Shown here: piece after piece, positions 45,601 through 57,268 of the stretch
Numbering within the stretch: position 1 is the first letter of the stretch
How the letters are laid out: each line of letters begins with the position of its first letter
Assembly: GCF_900964775.1 (NCBI RefSeq)
Contig: NC_041806.1
Coordinates: 26,811,488 to 26,875,487 of the forward strand
Reading direction: 5' to 3'
DNA length: 64,000 nt
DNA from: Scleropages formosus
Lineage: Eukaryota > Chordata > Actinopteri > Osteoglossiformes > Osteoglossidae
The notes under the pieces: model-generated
Databases searched by the model: none
What the model was told of the DNA's origin: nothing
The model's input: only the letters and a program-made list of their open reading frames with translations
Program-made: the position numbers and the translations under genes

Positions 45601-48258
45601 TTTTGCTTTTTATTTTGGCACAAAGGACAGGGAGTTTGCTTTGCTGAAACTCGCTATTAAGTTAAAAGATTTTATGTTAAGAATATGTATATGAATGTAT
45701 GTGTTATAAATGGTCACTGCCCAGTTAATGTCAGGGTTTGAGACCAAAACACCGCCAGTAACCACAACTCTGATACCAATGCAACTGGGTTAATGGACTT
45801 CCTATGGCTGGTACAGTTTTAGCAAAAAAGATGGGAAATGTTAATATAGTTACTTATTATAAATTAGTTGAAAAACTTCTGAGAAGCAAAATAATAAACA
45901 CTGTGGCATGAAACATCATGATCACATTTGTCATTGTGATTCAGTAAAGTGAAAAAACTGGTTGGAGATTCTGAACACTTTTGCAAGGCCCTATAAGTTA
46001 TGCATTATTTAATAGCATTGAGCATTATTTGTTGCAGTATAAAACTTTCCAGGCACTTCAGGTACTTTTATATAATTGTCCAAGCACGTCAGTTAAGCAT
46101 CCTTGTATGAACAGTTTGGTATACACAGTGATTTAAACAATAACTTACTCACACCTTGTGCTGTAGTAACCTCAAGTAAGGTGCTTACCACAAATCCGCT
46201 CCAGTAAAAAACACCGACGTATTAAACTAATTACAATGATTTACCAAGTTGACACCAAGTAAAAGGCACCAGCTGAATAATCATAACATTGAATCTGTTG
46301 TTTCAGTGGTGATATTATATTTATGTCAATCAATGTTTGCGAGTGGCTTAGGTTGTCAATAAGACATGATGTTGTTCTCCCATGTTGAAATGTATTAAGC
46401 ATAATTAATTTCCTTTACATAGCTAGATTTGTGTTCCGGAATTTTCTTAAATGTTCCCAGGAGTATGTATTCCTTGTAGTTATGCCGAGTGGCTGCTCTG
46501 GAACATAACTGGGGATAGTTGTGTTGTCATAAGTTATCCAGCTATGTAAAGAAGCATGTATTTGTACTGTCCGTTGCATCTTGGTCAGTATCGGACTAAG
46601 TGTGGAATTTAAACAACCATGCACTGCTCTCTGGCAGGTCTAGGGTTCAAGTCTCGCTTGGGGTGTCTTGTGACGGACTGGCGTCTCGTCCTGGGTGTGT
46701 CCCCACCCCCTCCAGCCTTTAGCCTTGTGTTGCCGGGTTAGGCTCCGGTTCACCATGACCCCACTTGGGACATGCAGTTTCAGCCAATGTGTGTACTCGC
46801 TGAATTATTAGCCCAATGTATGAGAAAATGGTTTATTTTCACAAGCTGATATTACAGTTTTTGATTGCACAGGACCCTGTTATGTGAGGGATGAGTATAT
46901 ATTCTGGTTTCAGCAATTCTCTTTGGATACATTCCTTCCTGTTGAAATAAATGAGATTGCAACAACTCACCCCTTTGACACCCCAGCACGGTCAGTGACA
47001 ATTTTGACCTCCTTCACAGTTCCATGCTGAGCGAAGAAGAGCCGCAGGTCGTTCTCCTGCGTCTGGACACGTACACAAACACAAGGTAAGTGTGCTCATC
47101 ACACTGAGATGTGAACTTACAAGCACACAGCACCTTTTTAAGGGATGTTTTCAGCACTGCTGGAAAATGTTCATCTGGGGCTTTGTAACAAGTCAGGAAA
47201 GCAAATCATTTGAGCGCGAAACATTTCATTGTGCATGCGGTGCAGGAAGAGAGGTGAGCGATGATGCTCGGTGGAATGACTCGCATTGAAATCAATTCCG
47301 CCCACAAAGATTCGGTTTGGGATGATGGTGCCGTAGCGCAGGGGAAAGTGAGGAAGTTCGATAGAACTGGGGGAGACTGGGCCAGGAGAGGGGCTGCTGC
47401 TGCTGCTCTGGGCCTTTTTTGGCGTCAACTGTGGAAAAAGAAAAATCAGGATGTGACGCAACAAAGGAATCACTGCGCACACGTTTGTCCACCAAAAGAT
47501 GCTTAGCCTTAATCCTGGAGTCCCGCTAATTATATATGTTCTTAGTTCAACTGAATATTACTTTTAAACAATTCTCACCTTAACTAACTAAATGCAAACA
47601 ACTGGAGCTAATTTAGCTACTTAGTAACTTAAAGGCAGCTTGAAACCTGTAACATCTGAACGAGAATCTCACCAGACAGAATCTGAAGTAATAAGGAATA
47701 TTAAGCTGAAAAGATAAGTCAGTGCTACCGTAATAAAGAAGGCGCTTCATTATTTTTTTTTTTTTTTTTTTTTTTAAAAAAGAAAAAAAACGGGTATTTC
47801 AACTTTTCCTCTGAAGGCCTAAGAAAGTCTCTCCTCGCTTGTTCTTCTCTAAGTGACTTCGCGACCAGCACACGTTTCGCACACATATATTTACACATAT
47901 CGCCGCAGTGGGGCTGAACCCCACAACTACATTAAGCTTTCTTTTTTGACTAAAGGAAGAATTCGTTATAAAAAGAAAGTGCGGTTACACGACAACGACG
48001 TTACTGATATTTTACTGATTGGTCGCCCCTGTCTGTAGTATCTGGCCGCCGACGCTTCAAAAAACTCGATCGACAAACGGGTCAAATACTTAATACACCC
48101 TTTCTTTTAGGCTGAGAAATAAGCATAACTCGCCCAACTTCCCACAACTACACATTTTTGTTTCTCTCCCAGTCACTCACACTTGCCCTGTTTGTTCGCC
48201 ATGATGGTGTCCAGTCTCCACAGACCGCCGCGCTACTTACTGCCATTTCCCTTTCCAT
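39647..48258 (-). CDS. boll: Boule-like RNA-binding protein (DAZ family)
   Basis: Eleven exons join in phase to 347 residues: 48241-48258, 47285-47428, 46971-47062, 44890-44944, 44200-44275, 42194-42333, 41691-41774, 41029-41076, 40548-40676, 40013-40111 and 39647-39805. The RRM has RNP2 IFVGGI (about 46-51) and RNP1 KGYGFVTF (84-91); a DAZ-type stretch YSYTYHNGVAYFHTPE follows. Boule binds germ-cell mRNAs to promote translation in meiosis. The intron after exon 2 appears to use a GC donor (AAT then gcgagt). The six-codon exon 1 (MEREMA) is least certain. The last exon adds a basic 52-residue tail not in human BOLL (283 residues); if exon 9 is not spliced at its weak donor gtagat, the protein would instead end VDEQQQISY. 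Confidence 0.85.
41320..41531 (-). mobile_element. TG-tailed tRNA-SINE
   Basis: Minus-strand full-length copy with a short CA tail. Perfect 14-bp target-site duplication TTCTTAAGCGTATA at 41308-41321 and 41533-41546. In boll intron 7, same strand as the gene. Confidence 0.92.
42530..43510 (+). mobile_element. L2-type LINE, 3' part of ORF2 and tail
   Basis: Plus-strand frames read AEISHISVCLSDLSAWMSSQ, then SSHHWLPKAVTIKLNNLVTD, and TSLSVRTAESLIQEGSQN, the C-terminal L2 blocks also seen at 33665-34605 but more decayed. The 3' tail 'acaaatggactgtactcaaa' is shared with 29440-29592. Lies antisense in boll intron 5. Confidence 0.75.
44463..44658 (-). mobile_element. tRNA-headed SINE with L2-like tail
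   Basis: Minus-strand order: 'cctctgaatcaaaaggcttc', 'attacctagctgtatagatg' and 'gagaaaagcatcagctaaat'. Same family as 25311-25506, decayed. In boll intron 4. Confidence 0.7.
45415..45520 (+). mobile_element. TG-tailed tRNA-SINE with internal deletion
   Basis: Plus-strand head 'ggggtgcggtggcgcagg', B-box region 'ggggttcaagtcccgcttgg' and 'ggtgccttgcgatggg' pass directly into a short TG run. The central and 3' body is missing. In boll intron 3. Confidence 0.8.
46155..46290 (+). mobile_element. Decayed L2-tailed SINE piece
   Basis: Blocks 'acctcaagtaaggtgcttac', 'gctccagtaaaaaac' and 'aattacaatgatttacc' follow the order of the family at 25311-25506 in plus orientation. Strongly decayed. Confidence 0.4.
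46622..46796 (+). mobile_element. TG-tailed tRNA-SINE, 5'-truncated
   Basis: Starts within the head ('ctgctctctggcaggtct') and runs through 'gacggactggcgtctcgtcc' and 'gttgccgggttaggctccgg' to a short TG tail. Old, with many substitutions. In boll intron 3. Confidence 0.8.
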
Positions 48259-48639
48259 CGATGCTACGGAGCCGACCGGACTTCAGTCTTTGCCAGAAAA
48301 GAAAAAGAAAAAAAAAAAACACAGACTGCAGATTCTTTATTATATAAAAAAACACCGAAGTGTACACAGGCTGCAGGGAGCGCTGCGGTGCCTCGCAATT
48401 GGACTGAGGAGCGAAGCCGTCGCGTGGAGACAGGGCGGAACCATTTCAAACCGAGCGGGAAAAAAAAGTGTTCAAACCTACAGCGTGTTCCTCTTCTTAC
48501 AAAATACTGACTGATGTACATATTTTATAGGCTACACATTAAATTGACCTAGATATGCCGTTTAATATTTAAGGGCCGATGTTATGACTTCGCTGACACG
48601 TTCGCACCGGGCAAGGCGGGCTATGTGTCATTACGCAAC

Positions 48640-48690
48640 CCTGATCGTTTGGCGGGAAGCGCCATTTTGCCGAAAGAGTGGAGGGTGAAG
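48640..48690. promoter_or_regulatory. E2F-like and YY1-like sites upstream of boll
   Basis: TTTGGCGGGAA at 48648-48658 fits an E2F site and CGCCATTTTG at 48660-48669 fits a YY1 core, side by side. They lie about 390 bp upstream of the proposed boll start. They may belong to the boll promoter or to an unannotated divergent transcript. Confidence 0.45.
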
Positions 48691-48949
48691 AGAGAACGAA
48701 TGAAGCTTGAAGCAGTGGGGTGTCAAATTCACACTCTTGACAATAAAGGCACACTAACGACAGGCGTGGTTCTCAAGATCGCTACGTGCCAGGAGATTAT
48801 TACCTAGATGCATTAGCAGTAGGCCTGTAAAAAAGAAATGGTTAACCTGCCCACAGCAAGCCGTTGAAACTGAAAAATGCTTTATACTGGACTTAAAATG
48901 TATCACGTTCTTCTTTAAACTTTATGAATAGAGTTATTAAAAATAATTC

Positions 48950-49345
48950 AAATGTATATCCCCACCGTAACATATACATCCCTAAAGAACAAAGTACCAT
49001 TCAAAAAGGTGCTTAAGGAGGAAGCACAGTTGGTGACGTCACCTCGTAGTGTCGGTATTGGGAGCGGGGCTCGTGTCGGAAGGACTGCGGCGCACATGCG
49101 CACAACCTCTGTCGCTGTTTCTTGCCCTGCCTCCGCCTTGCGCTTCTGTGGGAGGAGTGACGGAGCGCACCCGTGTGCGGCTGCGGAAGGTCGAAGACCG
49201 TTGAGTTGCGTGCAAAACGCAGCCTCTGCGCAGAATAAACTTGAACGTGGGAGCTCTGCAAATTTTACATTTACTTTAATTCGTTTAACAGACGCTTTTC
49301 TCCATCTCTGGGAACAACACAAAGAGTTCGTTGCACCAGCAGGAG
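48950..49345. other. CpG-rich segment with an L2-type tail at its edge
   Basis: CpG-rich from about 49030 to 49250; both strands stay open for more than 130 codons, but neither frame resembles a known protein. The end (49262-49340) is an L2-type tail with 'cagacgcttttctcc', so the open frame there reads repeat DNA. Confidence 0.45.
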
Positions 49346-49494
49346 GAGCGTTTTGAATGCGCACACGTGATTCCTGGGCTCAGTCGGTTTGTCTGAACAG
49401 CATCACGAGTAGCTGCAAACGGGCTTTTCCACTATCAAAGTAATTGTTATTATACACTATTAAACATAACAGACACGTACTTGTTTTTAAAGAA

Positions 49495-49625
49495 CTTGTG
49501 AGATCAGGGGAAAACTGAATCAGAAAGGTGAGTTCTGAGACACTTCTTAAAGGTAGGGAGAGATTCAGCAGCCCTGAGTGAAATGGGGAGGTCATTGACA
49601 TTACAGCCCAGGATCCTGAAATGAA
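49495..49625 (-). mobile_element. L2-type LINE fragment
   Basis: Minus-strand frame reads VNDLPISLRAAESLPTFKKC then LRTHLSDSV, the end-of-ORF2 block of the L2-like LINEs elsewhere in the window. Confidence 0.7.
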
Positions 49626-49702
49626 AACATTTGCGCTTTTTATTTGGACCTAATTTTAATGTACATTGGTTTTTCTTATTTATTATTATTATTATGTAAT
49701 GT

Positions 49703-49898
49703 ACACACACACTGTCTGAAACCACTTGTTCCAAGTGGGTTTGAGCGAGCCAGAGCCTAACCCAGAAACAGGGTGCAAGGCTGGAGGAAGGGACACACCC
49801 AGGACGAGACACCAGCAAGGCACCGCAAGTAAGACTCGAACCCCAGACCTACCAGAGAGGAGGCTCTAGCCAAACCCACTGCGCCACTGCACCTCCCC
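49703..49898 (-). mobile_element. TG-tailed tRNA-SINE
   Basis: Minus-strand copy, diverged, with a short CA tail. Target-site duplication ATGTAATGTA at 49694-49703 and 49899-49908. Confidence 0.85.
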
Positions 49899-49909
49899 AT
49901 GTAATGTAT

Positions 49910-51860
49910 AACTAATTTATTATTTGAATGTATAATTACTATTTATTTGCTGAATTTAACAGATTGGGGGGAAGAAATCAAGAGATTCATGTTGCCGTTC
50001 CCATACACATTTAAGGCAAATAATGTGCAAGAACAATGTGCACTTTCTTAAGAACCAGTTGTGTAACCTGTGTGGGTGTCTGTAGTACATAAGTGTATCC
50101 TGTCACCAGAAAAGCTCTGATGTGTAAAACGCAGTCAGCTTTTCAGTATGAATGGTTCATTGGTTTTGAACTGACACCCTTTCACATGAGTTATCTGTCA
50201 AACTCACCTTTTTTGATCAGAGTTTTTTTATGTATTATTATTTATGATGTGATAAATGCCACATTAGATTGATTTTGGAATTACATCCTGGCATCAGATT
50301 CATTTTGGAAGCACACAATAAGTAATTGAAAAGCATATTTGTGGAAAACGGTGTGACATTCTGGACCATACTGTCATGCTGTGCGCCCAACACTTTGTCA
50401 CATGTCCATGGTACCAGTGTGTTAAACTTACCCAGATCACAGAAGGAGAGGAGACGCTAGGAGAGCAGGGTGGAAAAAATGTTCCGCAGCGTGAAAACAC
50501 CCAAATTTGCAGTCAGTTTTTGGAGGAAAAGCAGGTTACTGTCCATAACTGGAGAGAGTGCGACAGAAGGAAGGCTGGGGAGAGAAACTGTACCACTTGG
50601 CCTCCAAAAGCAGGGCTCACATTCCAGGAGGGTATCGGCTAACGGTGAACTGACCCCTTACTTTCGCACTCAGCCTCTCTCACTACACTACATGTCACAA
50701 CCTCTGTGCCCGTCTCACTCGCTTTTCATGTTTTTCTCTTTCTTTCTGCTCCCCCTTTGGTTTTTGTACATTTAAATCCTTTGTTCTTAACACTGTCTCG
50801 GGTACTGCTGCTCTTCCTCATCTCTAACTCACTCCATCACTCTGGTGGGCGGGGGGAAGGGGGAGGTCATTCAGTACTATTATTTATTTTAATTTCATTT
50901 GTGTTTATTTGCATAAACATGGAACCTATCTAGCGGAGCTCATATCCCGGTTGTCTCATTTGTAGTACAGTGTGTTGGTTATAATCACTTCCAGTTTCTG
51001 TTTCAAAATATGAATGAGAATATACTGGTATAAACTTAGGAATAACACGTTTTGCAAACAAATTACATTTGCAGCTGTTTTCCACTGTCCAGCTTTAGGT
51101 ATTAACAGACTTATTTTAAATATGACTGTACAATTGACAACAGCTATTGTCTGGACCTGCACATGTGTTTGAAAGGTACCAGTGAGAGTGTATAGAAGTG
51201 CCCATCTGTGTGCAGTACTGCACCCGGTCACCAGAGGGCAGTGTTGGCTCAAGCAAACCTTCCCCTTTGGGCCTGAAGACACCCCAACTGGCACATGGCT
51301 AAAAAAAGGATCAACAATCTTGGGGGGGGAGGTAATCACAGTAACCCTGTAAGACAGATTTGTAAGATATTCCTGTGGACACTTATGCAAATAAATGTCC
51401 CTCAGTATTCAGTGTCTATTCTGCACAAGAGCTTACTGAAATTGTATAACATGGTAAAAGGGGGCCATGATGAGGTTATTATGAAAAATCTATCCATTAC
51501 CAGCACCATTTGCCCACTGTAGGTTTGTGGTGATTCTGAGCCCATTCTAGAAGCACAGGGTGTGAGACAGGTACAGGTATTTGCACATGTGAAATGCAAA
51601 AATAATGAAAGTACTCTGTGTAGTATGTCGACTCACATGGCTTCCATGGCAACAGAGCAGTTTGCCAGTGTCCTCTTCTGTGCATATTTCTTGTAGTGCA
51701 AACAGACATAAAACATGCAAACTCCAGACACCCAAAGCTGGATCTGAACCTCATTCCCACCAAACACCTTGAGACCTCTGACACACTGTGCCCCCACCTC
51801 CCTGCATGTAGTACATATATGAGGTAAATTGAATAAGAATTATGATGATAAATATTTTGC
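49910..51860. other. Intergenic stretch between boll and plcl1
   Basis: No gene or clear repeat recognised. Open frames such as 50470-50775 and 50956-51390 lack family resemblance. Mostly unique-looking, AT-leaning DNA. Confidence 0.4.
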
Positions 51861-51861
51861 T

Positions 51862-51862
<1 letters not shown>

Positions 51863-51923
<61 letters not shown>

Positions 51924-51944
51924 GTCTATCTATCTATCTATCTA
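51863..51944. repeat. TATC microsatellite
   Basis: About twenty TATC (ATCT) units with one TGTC variant, followed by a T-rich run. The long Ser/Ile/Tyr/Leu frame here is a by-product of the repeat. Confidence 0.95.
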
Positions 51945-51949
51945 TTTTT

Positions 51950-53090
51950 TATTTTTTTTTGTGCTGCCCATTCGCATAGCACTGGGGCTTTTCGAGGCTC
52001 ACGGAGAAGGAAAGCAGGCCAGTTTTGCAGTGTGTCCAGGAGCCAGCGGTGCCCTCTGTGAATGTAACACCTCATTGATAGAGTAGATAAAGTACTGTAC
52101 ACCATTTCCTTTTCTTCACACAGCAGGTCTATTTCACATGACAGTGCAAGATCAGTTTGACAGAAGGACACCCTTGCTGCCAAAATCTGTAGTGAGAGGC
52201 CAAGAAGAAAACTGTACAGTAGCTGCATGGATAAAGTGCTTTATTTATTTATTTTCTTCTCTTTTTTCCAGCACACTCCCACTGCACTTTATAAACAAGC
52301 TCTTTTTTTTTTTTTTTTTTTTAAGAGCAGATATATGTGGTTTTAAAAAAAAAAATTACCCGAATAGTGAGAGAGTTTCACAAAATGAACTGCTGTACAT
52401 TCATCTCTCGAGACCTTAGCAATGAATTGAATTACAGCTGAACCTTTTTCTGCCTGTTCACTTGATTCTCTGGTCAATACCTTACGGTAATAGTCGAAAC
52501 TTTGTTTCCTTGAAACAAAAAAGGAAATATGACCGTATTTTTATTTTATATTGTCTTCCGCCCTCCTTTCAAAGGTTATGCGTTCATAAAAAGTTCTCAC
52601 TTCTCACAAATTGAACACGAAATTACCATCAGGTTCCATGGTAAAAAATCTTCATGCATCCCCGAGTCACAAAACTGTCAACTACTAAAACGGACACAGT
52701 TACTTGAAAACATACGTTTGTGTGGTAATCAGTTTTTATGTATTAATTCAACCTTTAATGTGAAAAAAGAAGAGGACAGGAAGGACAAAAGAAATCAATA
52801 AAAAAAACAATGTAGATTAATTCACTCTCAGAGAAAACATGATCTGGACAGTCCAAACAGGATCATGATCACTGACATTTTAAGAGGTGAAGAAAACTAG
52901 CAAACAAGTCCTCATGCAGCTGGAGAACAAAAGGCAGCGAGAGGCAAACTATAGGAGAGCAGAAGAGTGCATGGCGGCTCTGGTCTTTGTTCGTGTTTAT
53001 TAACGCCGTCTGGTCCGAGTCTATGAGTCAGTGTGGGTTCAGCCCCCACTCAATGCGTGTGCAGTGTGAATGTTCTCCTTGTGCTGGCAT
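51950..53090. other. Intergenic stretch
   Basis: No gene recognised. It includes poly-T near 52303-52321. The open frame at 52529-52801 has no recognisable domain. Confidence 0.35.
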
Positions 53091-53098
53091 GAATTTCG

Positions 53099-53455
53099 GT
53101 GGCACAGCGAGTAGCATTGCTGTGTCATACGCCTGGGCGGTGTGAGAGGACATGGATTCGATCACCGCTCAGTCTGTGTGGAGTTTGCATGTTCTCCCCA
53201 TGTCTGTGTGAATTTCCTCTTCTGGGTGCTCTGGTTTCCTCCCACAGTCCAAAGACATGGTGTTCAGGTTCACCCATAATGTGTGAATGACAGAGAGAGT
53301 GTGTTCCACTGATGTATGGATGAGTGACCCAGTGTAAGTAGTGTATCTAGCAGTGTAAATCACCTTGGCGAAGAAGGTGTGTGGCCCGATAACACTACAT
53401 GGAGTTCATTGGAAGTTGCTTTGCACAAAAGTGTCTGCTCAATAAATAAATGTAA
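53099..53455 (+). mobile_element. tRNA-headed, L2-tailed SINE, full length (long type)
   Basis: Head 'ggtggcacagcgagtagcat' and 'gattcgatcaccgctcagtc' (B-box-like), body 'gagtttgcatgttctcccca' and 'ccaaagacatggtgttcagg', and tail 'tgtctgctcaataaataaat'. A second full copy lies at 62359-62697. The tail resembles the L2 LINE 3' end, suggesting mobilisation by L2. Confidence 0.85.
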
Positions 53456-54246
53456 TTTCTCCCACAGCCTCAAAGCATGTGTTTCTTCTGGACTGGTTTT
53501 GCAGAGTTGTGCGTTATGTTGCTCTGCTATATAGATGGGGGAGCGACAGTAGAGAGTTTAGTGTATCGAACTCTGTATGTGACCTTGAAGAAAAACATAT
53601 GATAAATGTAAATGTGTCGTGGTGCTCTGCTGTCAGGATGCAAACAACATCAAAATTCGATCTGAAATTTGCTAAATGCAAAAAAAAAAAAAAAAAATGC
53701 CTCACAGGGTGAAGTTGGGGGTCACATTAAGCTATTTGTAACATGAATTGCTGTGTTACAGGATGTCACTATACGCACACTTAAAATTTATTGTCCTGTT
53801 ACCAGTTTCTTGCATTTCTATTTTTCAAGACTAATTCATCGCATAAAATGTACTGGCAGTGGGATATTACATAATATAACAAGCAACAGCTCTGTCTGAA
53901 TAGGACACCTTGGGCCAAGAGCAAAACAAGCTATTTTCGTTCTCAGGGGTTATAATTTACCATGGCAACATCAAGTGCCTTAGCAAGGTGTGAGAGCTTG
54001 GACTCCAGTGCAGATGATCTGCAGGGACTCCCTACATTCCCTAACTCTAATGGAACTGATGCTTTTGAGTGTTTCGGAGTATTCTTGTGAATTTATTAAC
54101 ATTTACTCTATAGCTACACAAAACCAACAGAACAAGCTACTTTTAAATACCCCAAACATATGTTTCAGTTGTGGTGGTTGGCATAATTGCACAAACTTTC
54201 AGCTGTACTAAGGTAAATTATGGTAAATACAGATGTTACGCTTTTC

Positions 54247-54450
54247 ACACACTGACTGAAACCGCTTGTCCCAAGCGGGGTCGCAGCGAGCCGGCGCCTA
54301 ACCCGGCAACACAGGGCGTAAGGCTGGAGGGGGTGGGGACACACCCAGGACGGGACGCCAGTCCATTGCAAGGCGTCCGAAGCAGGACTCGACCCCCAGA
54401 CCCACCGGAGAGCAGGCACAGTCTAAACCTGCTGCACCACTGCACCTCCT
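54247..54450 (-). mobile_element. TG-tailed tRNA-SINE
   Basis: Minus-strand full-length body from 'gaggtgcagtggtgcagcag' to 'cttgggacaagcggtttcag'. The CA part is short (cacacactga). This subtype has 'cgcttgtcccaagcggggtc' where others have 'catacggggtc'. Confidence 0.85.
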
Positions 54451-54857
54451 GGGTTACATTTTTCTGTTTTTATAAAATATAATATTGTAATTTTACTTTG
54501 ATATACCTTAAATAGTTGTAACTACACAACTTCTAGTGCAAACCACTGAGCTATTGAGGATTACTTGCACCAATGCTATGGAGATACTCAGAAAGTTGGC
54601 TTAAGGTTGCGCATCATTCAACTCACACAAGTGTGTTATAAACAGGATGCTGCTTTGTTTACATCCTGACAAACACATCACTTGCTTTCAGTTAATCAGT
54701 TCACACACCAGTGTGGCGCGAATTACGGTGGTATATAAACACCCTACATCGTTCACACATCCCTACAGTAGAGCAGAGCAATGTAAGACACACACACATA
54801 CACACCCATGACATTTTACAGGTATTTTTGAATAGATAAGTTTATTGGTTTCATTCT

Positions 54858-55056
54858 GGGGAGGTGCGATGGCACAGTGGGTTGGACCGGATCCTGCTCT
54901 CCAGTGGGCCTGGGGTTCGAGTCCCGTTTGGGGTGCCTTGCGACGGACTGGCGTCCCGTCCTGGGTGTGTCCCCTTGGTCCTACGCCCTGAGTTGCTGGG
55001 TTAGGCTCCGGTTCCCCGCAACCCCGTATGGGACAAGCGGTTCGGAAAGTGTGTGT
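54858..55056 (+). mobile_element. TG-tailed tRNA-SINE
   Basis: Plus-strand copy with head 'ggggaggtgcgatggcacag', a shortened centre and a short TG tail. Near-perfect flanking repeat: TTTCATTCTG before and TTTCGTTCTG after. Confidence 0.87.
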
Positions 55057-55233
55057 GGATTTCGTTCTGATGTGAGTTCATATCTGGTTCGGTGACCATT
55101 GATCAAGGTAAGTAATCTGAATTGCTCCAATAAAAATTACCCTCCTTTATAAACAGGTAAATTCTTGCAAATAGTGTAAAATTGTCAGTCACTTTTGAGA
55201 AAAAGTATCAGATAAATGAAATGATGACAGCAG

Positions 55234-55234
55234 C

Positions 55235-55274
<40 letters not shown>
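55234..55274. repeat. AAT microsatellite
   Basis: About thirteen AAT units. It follows a short L2-type tail (55180-55225, 'gagaaaaagtatcagataaa'). Confidence 0.95.
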
Positions 55275-55279
55275 GAATC

Positions 55280-56140
55280 AGTTACTGTTAGTGATGTTTA
55301 CCTTAAAGGACCCCACCTTAGGATAAGCAGTTGATGTGACAGTCAGTGTGTGACCTCGTTACATCACTGCTCAGTCTAGTGTTGCTGTCACCAGATCTAC
55401 ACAAGACTAAATTAGGCAGAAACATTTGACACTTTCAGGTTTTTCACCCAGACCCCCACGCAAGTCCTCCCACTTCACATTTTTATTGTCTTCACTTTAT
55501 TACACTGAATTCACGTTTTTTGCACTACTGATGTTGATGTTGCTAGAGTAAATGATGTCTTGTACAAACGATAACGGTAAGGCAAAGCCCTGGTGAAGGT
55601 GAGAATTGTTTTACTGCAGTTGTAGTACAGGATGTAGTAAAGTCACAGTGGAGCTCTGTCAAACTGTCACACACCGTCACACACTGTAACATTGATCACA
55701 ACCTACACACCTCTCACTAGTTTAATTTAAACTGAAATGTAGGTGCAATTTGCTGCCTGTCACTAAGAAAATCTCATTTATATGTCATTTATCTTTCCCC
55801 CGTTAATACAAATCGCTCAGGACCCGTAGCGTAGTTCTTGCGTCAACAAATCCAGCTTTTTACATGTTCATTTTCCACTTTCACCTGGGATGCAGAAAAC
55901 TTGTATTTTGCTGAATCACTTAAACTTTTTTTTTTTTTTTTTTTTAACTAAAATGCTCACTAGGTGTGTTTTGGTCACTCGGTCGGTGATCACAGATCTC
56001 AGCCAACTCACTGCACACAAAAAATACCGTCGCTACTCAGAGAGAAATTTGATCCAGACCAGTATTCTCTGTTTCGAAAGCATTCCTCTAACCTCTTCAA
56101 TCCGATTCCTCTAACGGAAAAAAAAAAAGAAAACTTTAAC
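55280..56140. other. Upstream flank of plcl1
   Basis: No gene recognised. A T-run lies at 55926-55945. CpG content rises after about 56150. Confidence 0.35.
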
Positions 56141-56149
56141 GTGTTCTCC

Positions 56150-57096
56150 CGTTATTTCCCACCGAACCCCGGCCTTCGAGAACATCTGGAAAGTGACCAA
56201 AACGCGACATATTCCAGAATAGGAGGCGAGGCTCCGCCCCCTACAATTTGGTTCGCTGGAGTCACATGTTGTTGCGCGTAGATTTCCTGTTCTTCGCGTT
56301 GATAGGTCTGCCAGGTCATCAATCACAGACATGGGCGGGGCGAAGGGTTGGATTGAGGGGGGTGGTCCGGAGGAGGCGCTGCTGTCAAATGTGTTCCTCA
56401 TTCTTGTCAAAAGCCGCCGCCGCTTAACTTGTGGGCAGCAGCTCCGCTCCGGGAAATGTACACATGACCTTAAAACAAACATGAAAAGCGCGTGTATCTT
56501 CCGAGGAGAAGGCACCGCGCAACCTGAAGCTCCGTTTATTTCGGGTTGGAAAACCGCCTGGTGAGTGGCGCTCCGATCGGTTAACCCTTTGTTCTGGATG
56601 CGCTCGCGCGCGCTGCTGGCTGTTAGTGTTAACTTTGCTCTAAGTCTAAGCGATTTCGTCCTTTTTCCTGAGAAACAAAAACAAAAAACATAACAATTGT
56701 GTTGGCGAAATAGAGCGAGGGCACTTGTTGCGTACAGATCACCCTTGAGCAGCTCTCTTAGAATTCAGTGTGGAAGAGAAGTCAGAACTCGGACTTCACT
56801 TGATTCAATGATTGATGCTCTTCCGAAAGTGTGCGGCTCGATTGCAGAACACGCAGTGTGACTGAGTAAGTGAGTGTTGGTGTGTGTGAGAGCGAGCCGG
56901 AGCTGCGCTCTCGGGATGTGAGACACACGGAGCGGGTGAATTTAACACACGTTGGAGTCCGAAGCGACACGGTGACGGTCCCCCTGTGGACGGAATGACA
57001 GTGCGGGGGGACAACATCATTGTGTCGAGCGCCCTTTAGAGTAGAGAAGAGAAGAGAAGAGAAAAGAAGAGAAGAGAAGCTCTGCACACCGTTGGG
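56150..57096 (+). promoter_or_regulatory. plcl1 promoter and 5' UTR, CpG-rich
   Basis: CpG-rich for about 1 kb up to the plcl1 start, with GC boxes ('gaggctccgccccc' at about 56228, 'atgggcggggcg' at about 56330) and no TATA box. A strong donor-like 'cctggtgagtgg' at about 56559 could end an upstream untranslated exon. A GAGAA-type purine repeat (about 57042-57080) occupies the end of the 5' UTR. Confidence 0.55.
57042..57080 (+). repeat. (GAGAA)n purine tract before plcl1 start
   Basis: About 39 bp of GAGAA/AGAAG units with one extra A. It is complementary to the pyrimidine tract at 57269-57301 in the following intron. Confidence 0.9.
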
Positions 57097-57252
57097 ATGT
57101 CGGAACGGGAGGCCTGTGGCACTGAGCTCTGCGGGGAAGGGCTGCCCAGGGCGGCCCGGCGGAGCGGAGTGCTGCTCCCGATGGCTGAGGACGCGGACGC
57201 CGTGACCCCGGAGGCGGGAAAAGCGACGCCCCGCAGGAGCAGCATCATAAAG
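57097..57252 (+). CDS. plcl1: Inactive phospholipase C-like 1 (PRIP-1), first coding exon
   Basis: 52 codons, MSEREACGTELCGEG to KATPRRSSIIK, then the donor gtacga at phase 0. Human PLCL1 exon 1 as I recall it ends ARATPRRSSIIK before DPSNQK and has RRSGVALP where this has RRSGVLLP; PLCL2 is less similar. Adjacency to boll supports PLCL1. The full protein has PH, EF-hand, inactive PLC X/Y and C2 domains; it binds inositol phosphates, GABA-A receptor-linked proteins and PP1/PP2A. RRSS is a plausible basophilic-kinase site. The remaining exons lie beyond the window; this N-terminus is shorter than the human one. Confidence 0.85.
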
Positions 57253-57268
57253 GTACGACCTGGGTATC

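Noticed and set aside
48952-49364. Opposed open frames of 134 and 138 codons
   Set aside because: CpG-rich DNA lowers stop frequency; neither protein has a recognisable motif and the end is an L2-type tail.
51829-52086. Open frame with repeated Ser-Ile-Tyr-Leu units
   Set aside because: By-product of the TATC microsatellite.
56331-56564. Plus-strand frame followed by a strong donor upstream of plcl1
   Set aside because: No resemblance to PLCL1 N-termini; more likely untranslated exon or promoter DNA. The homologous start is at 57097.
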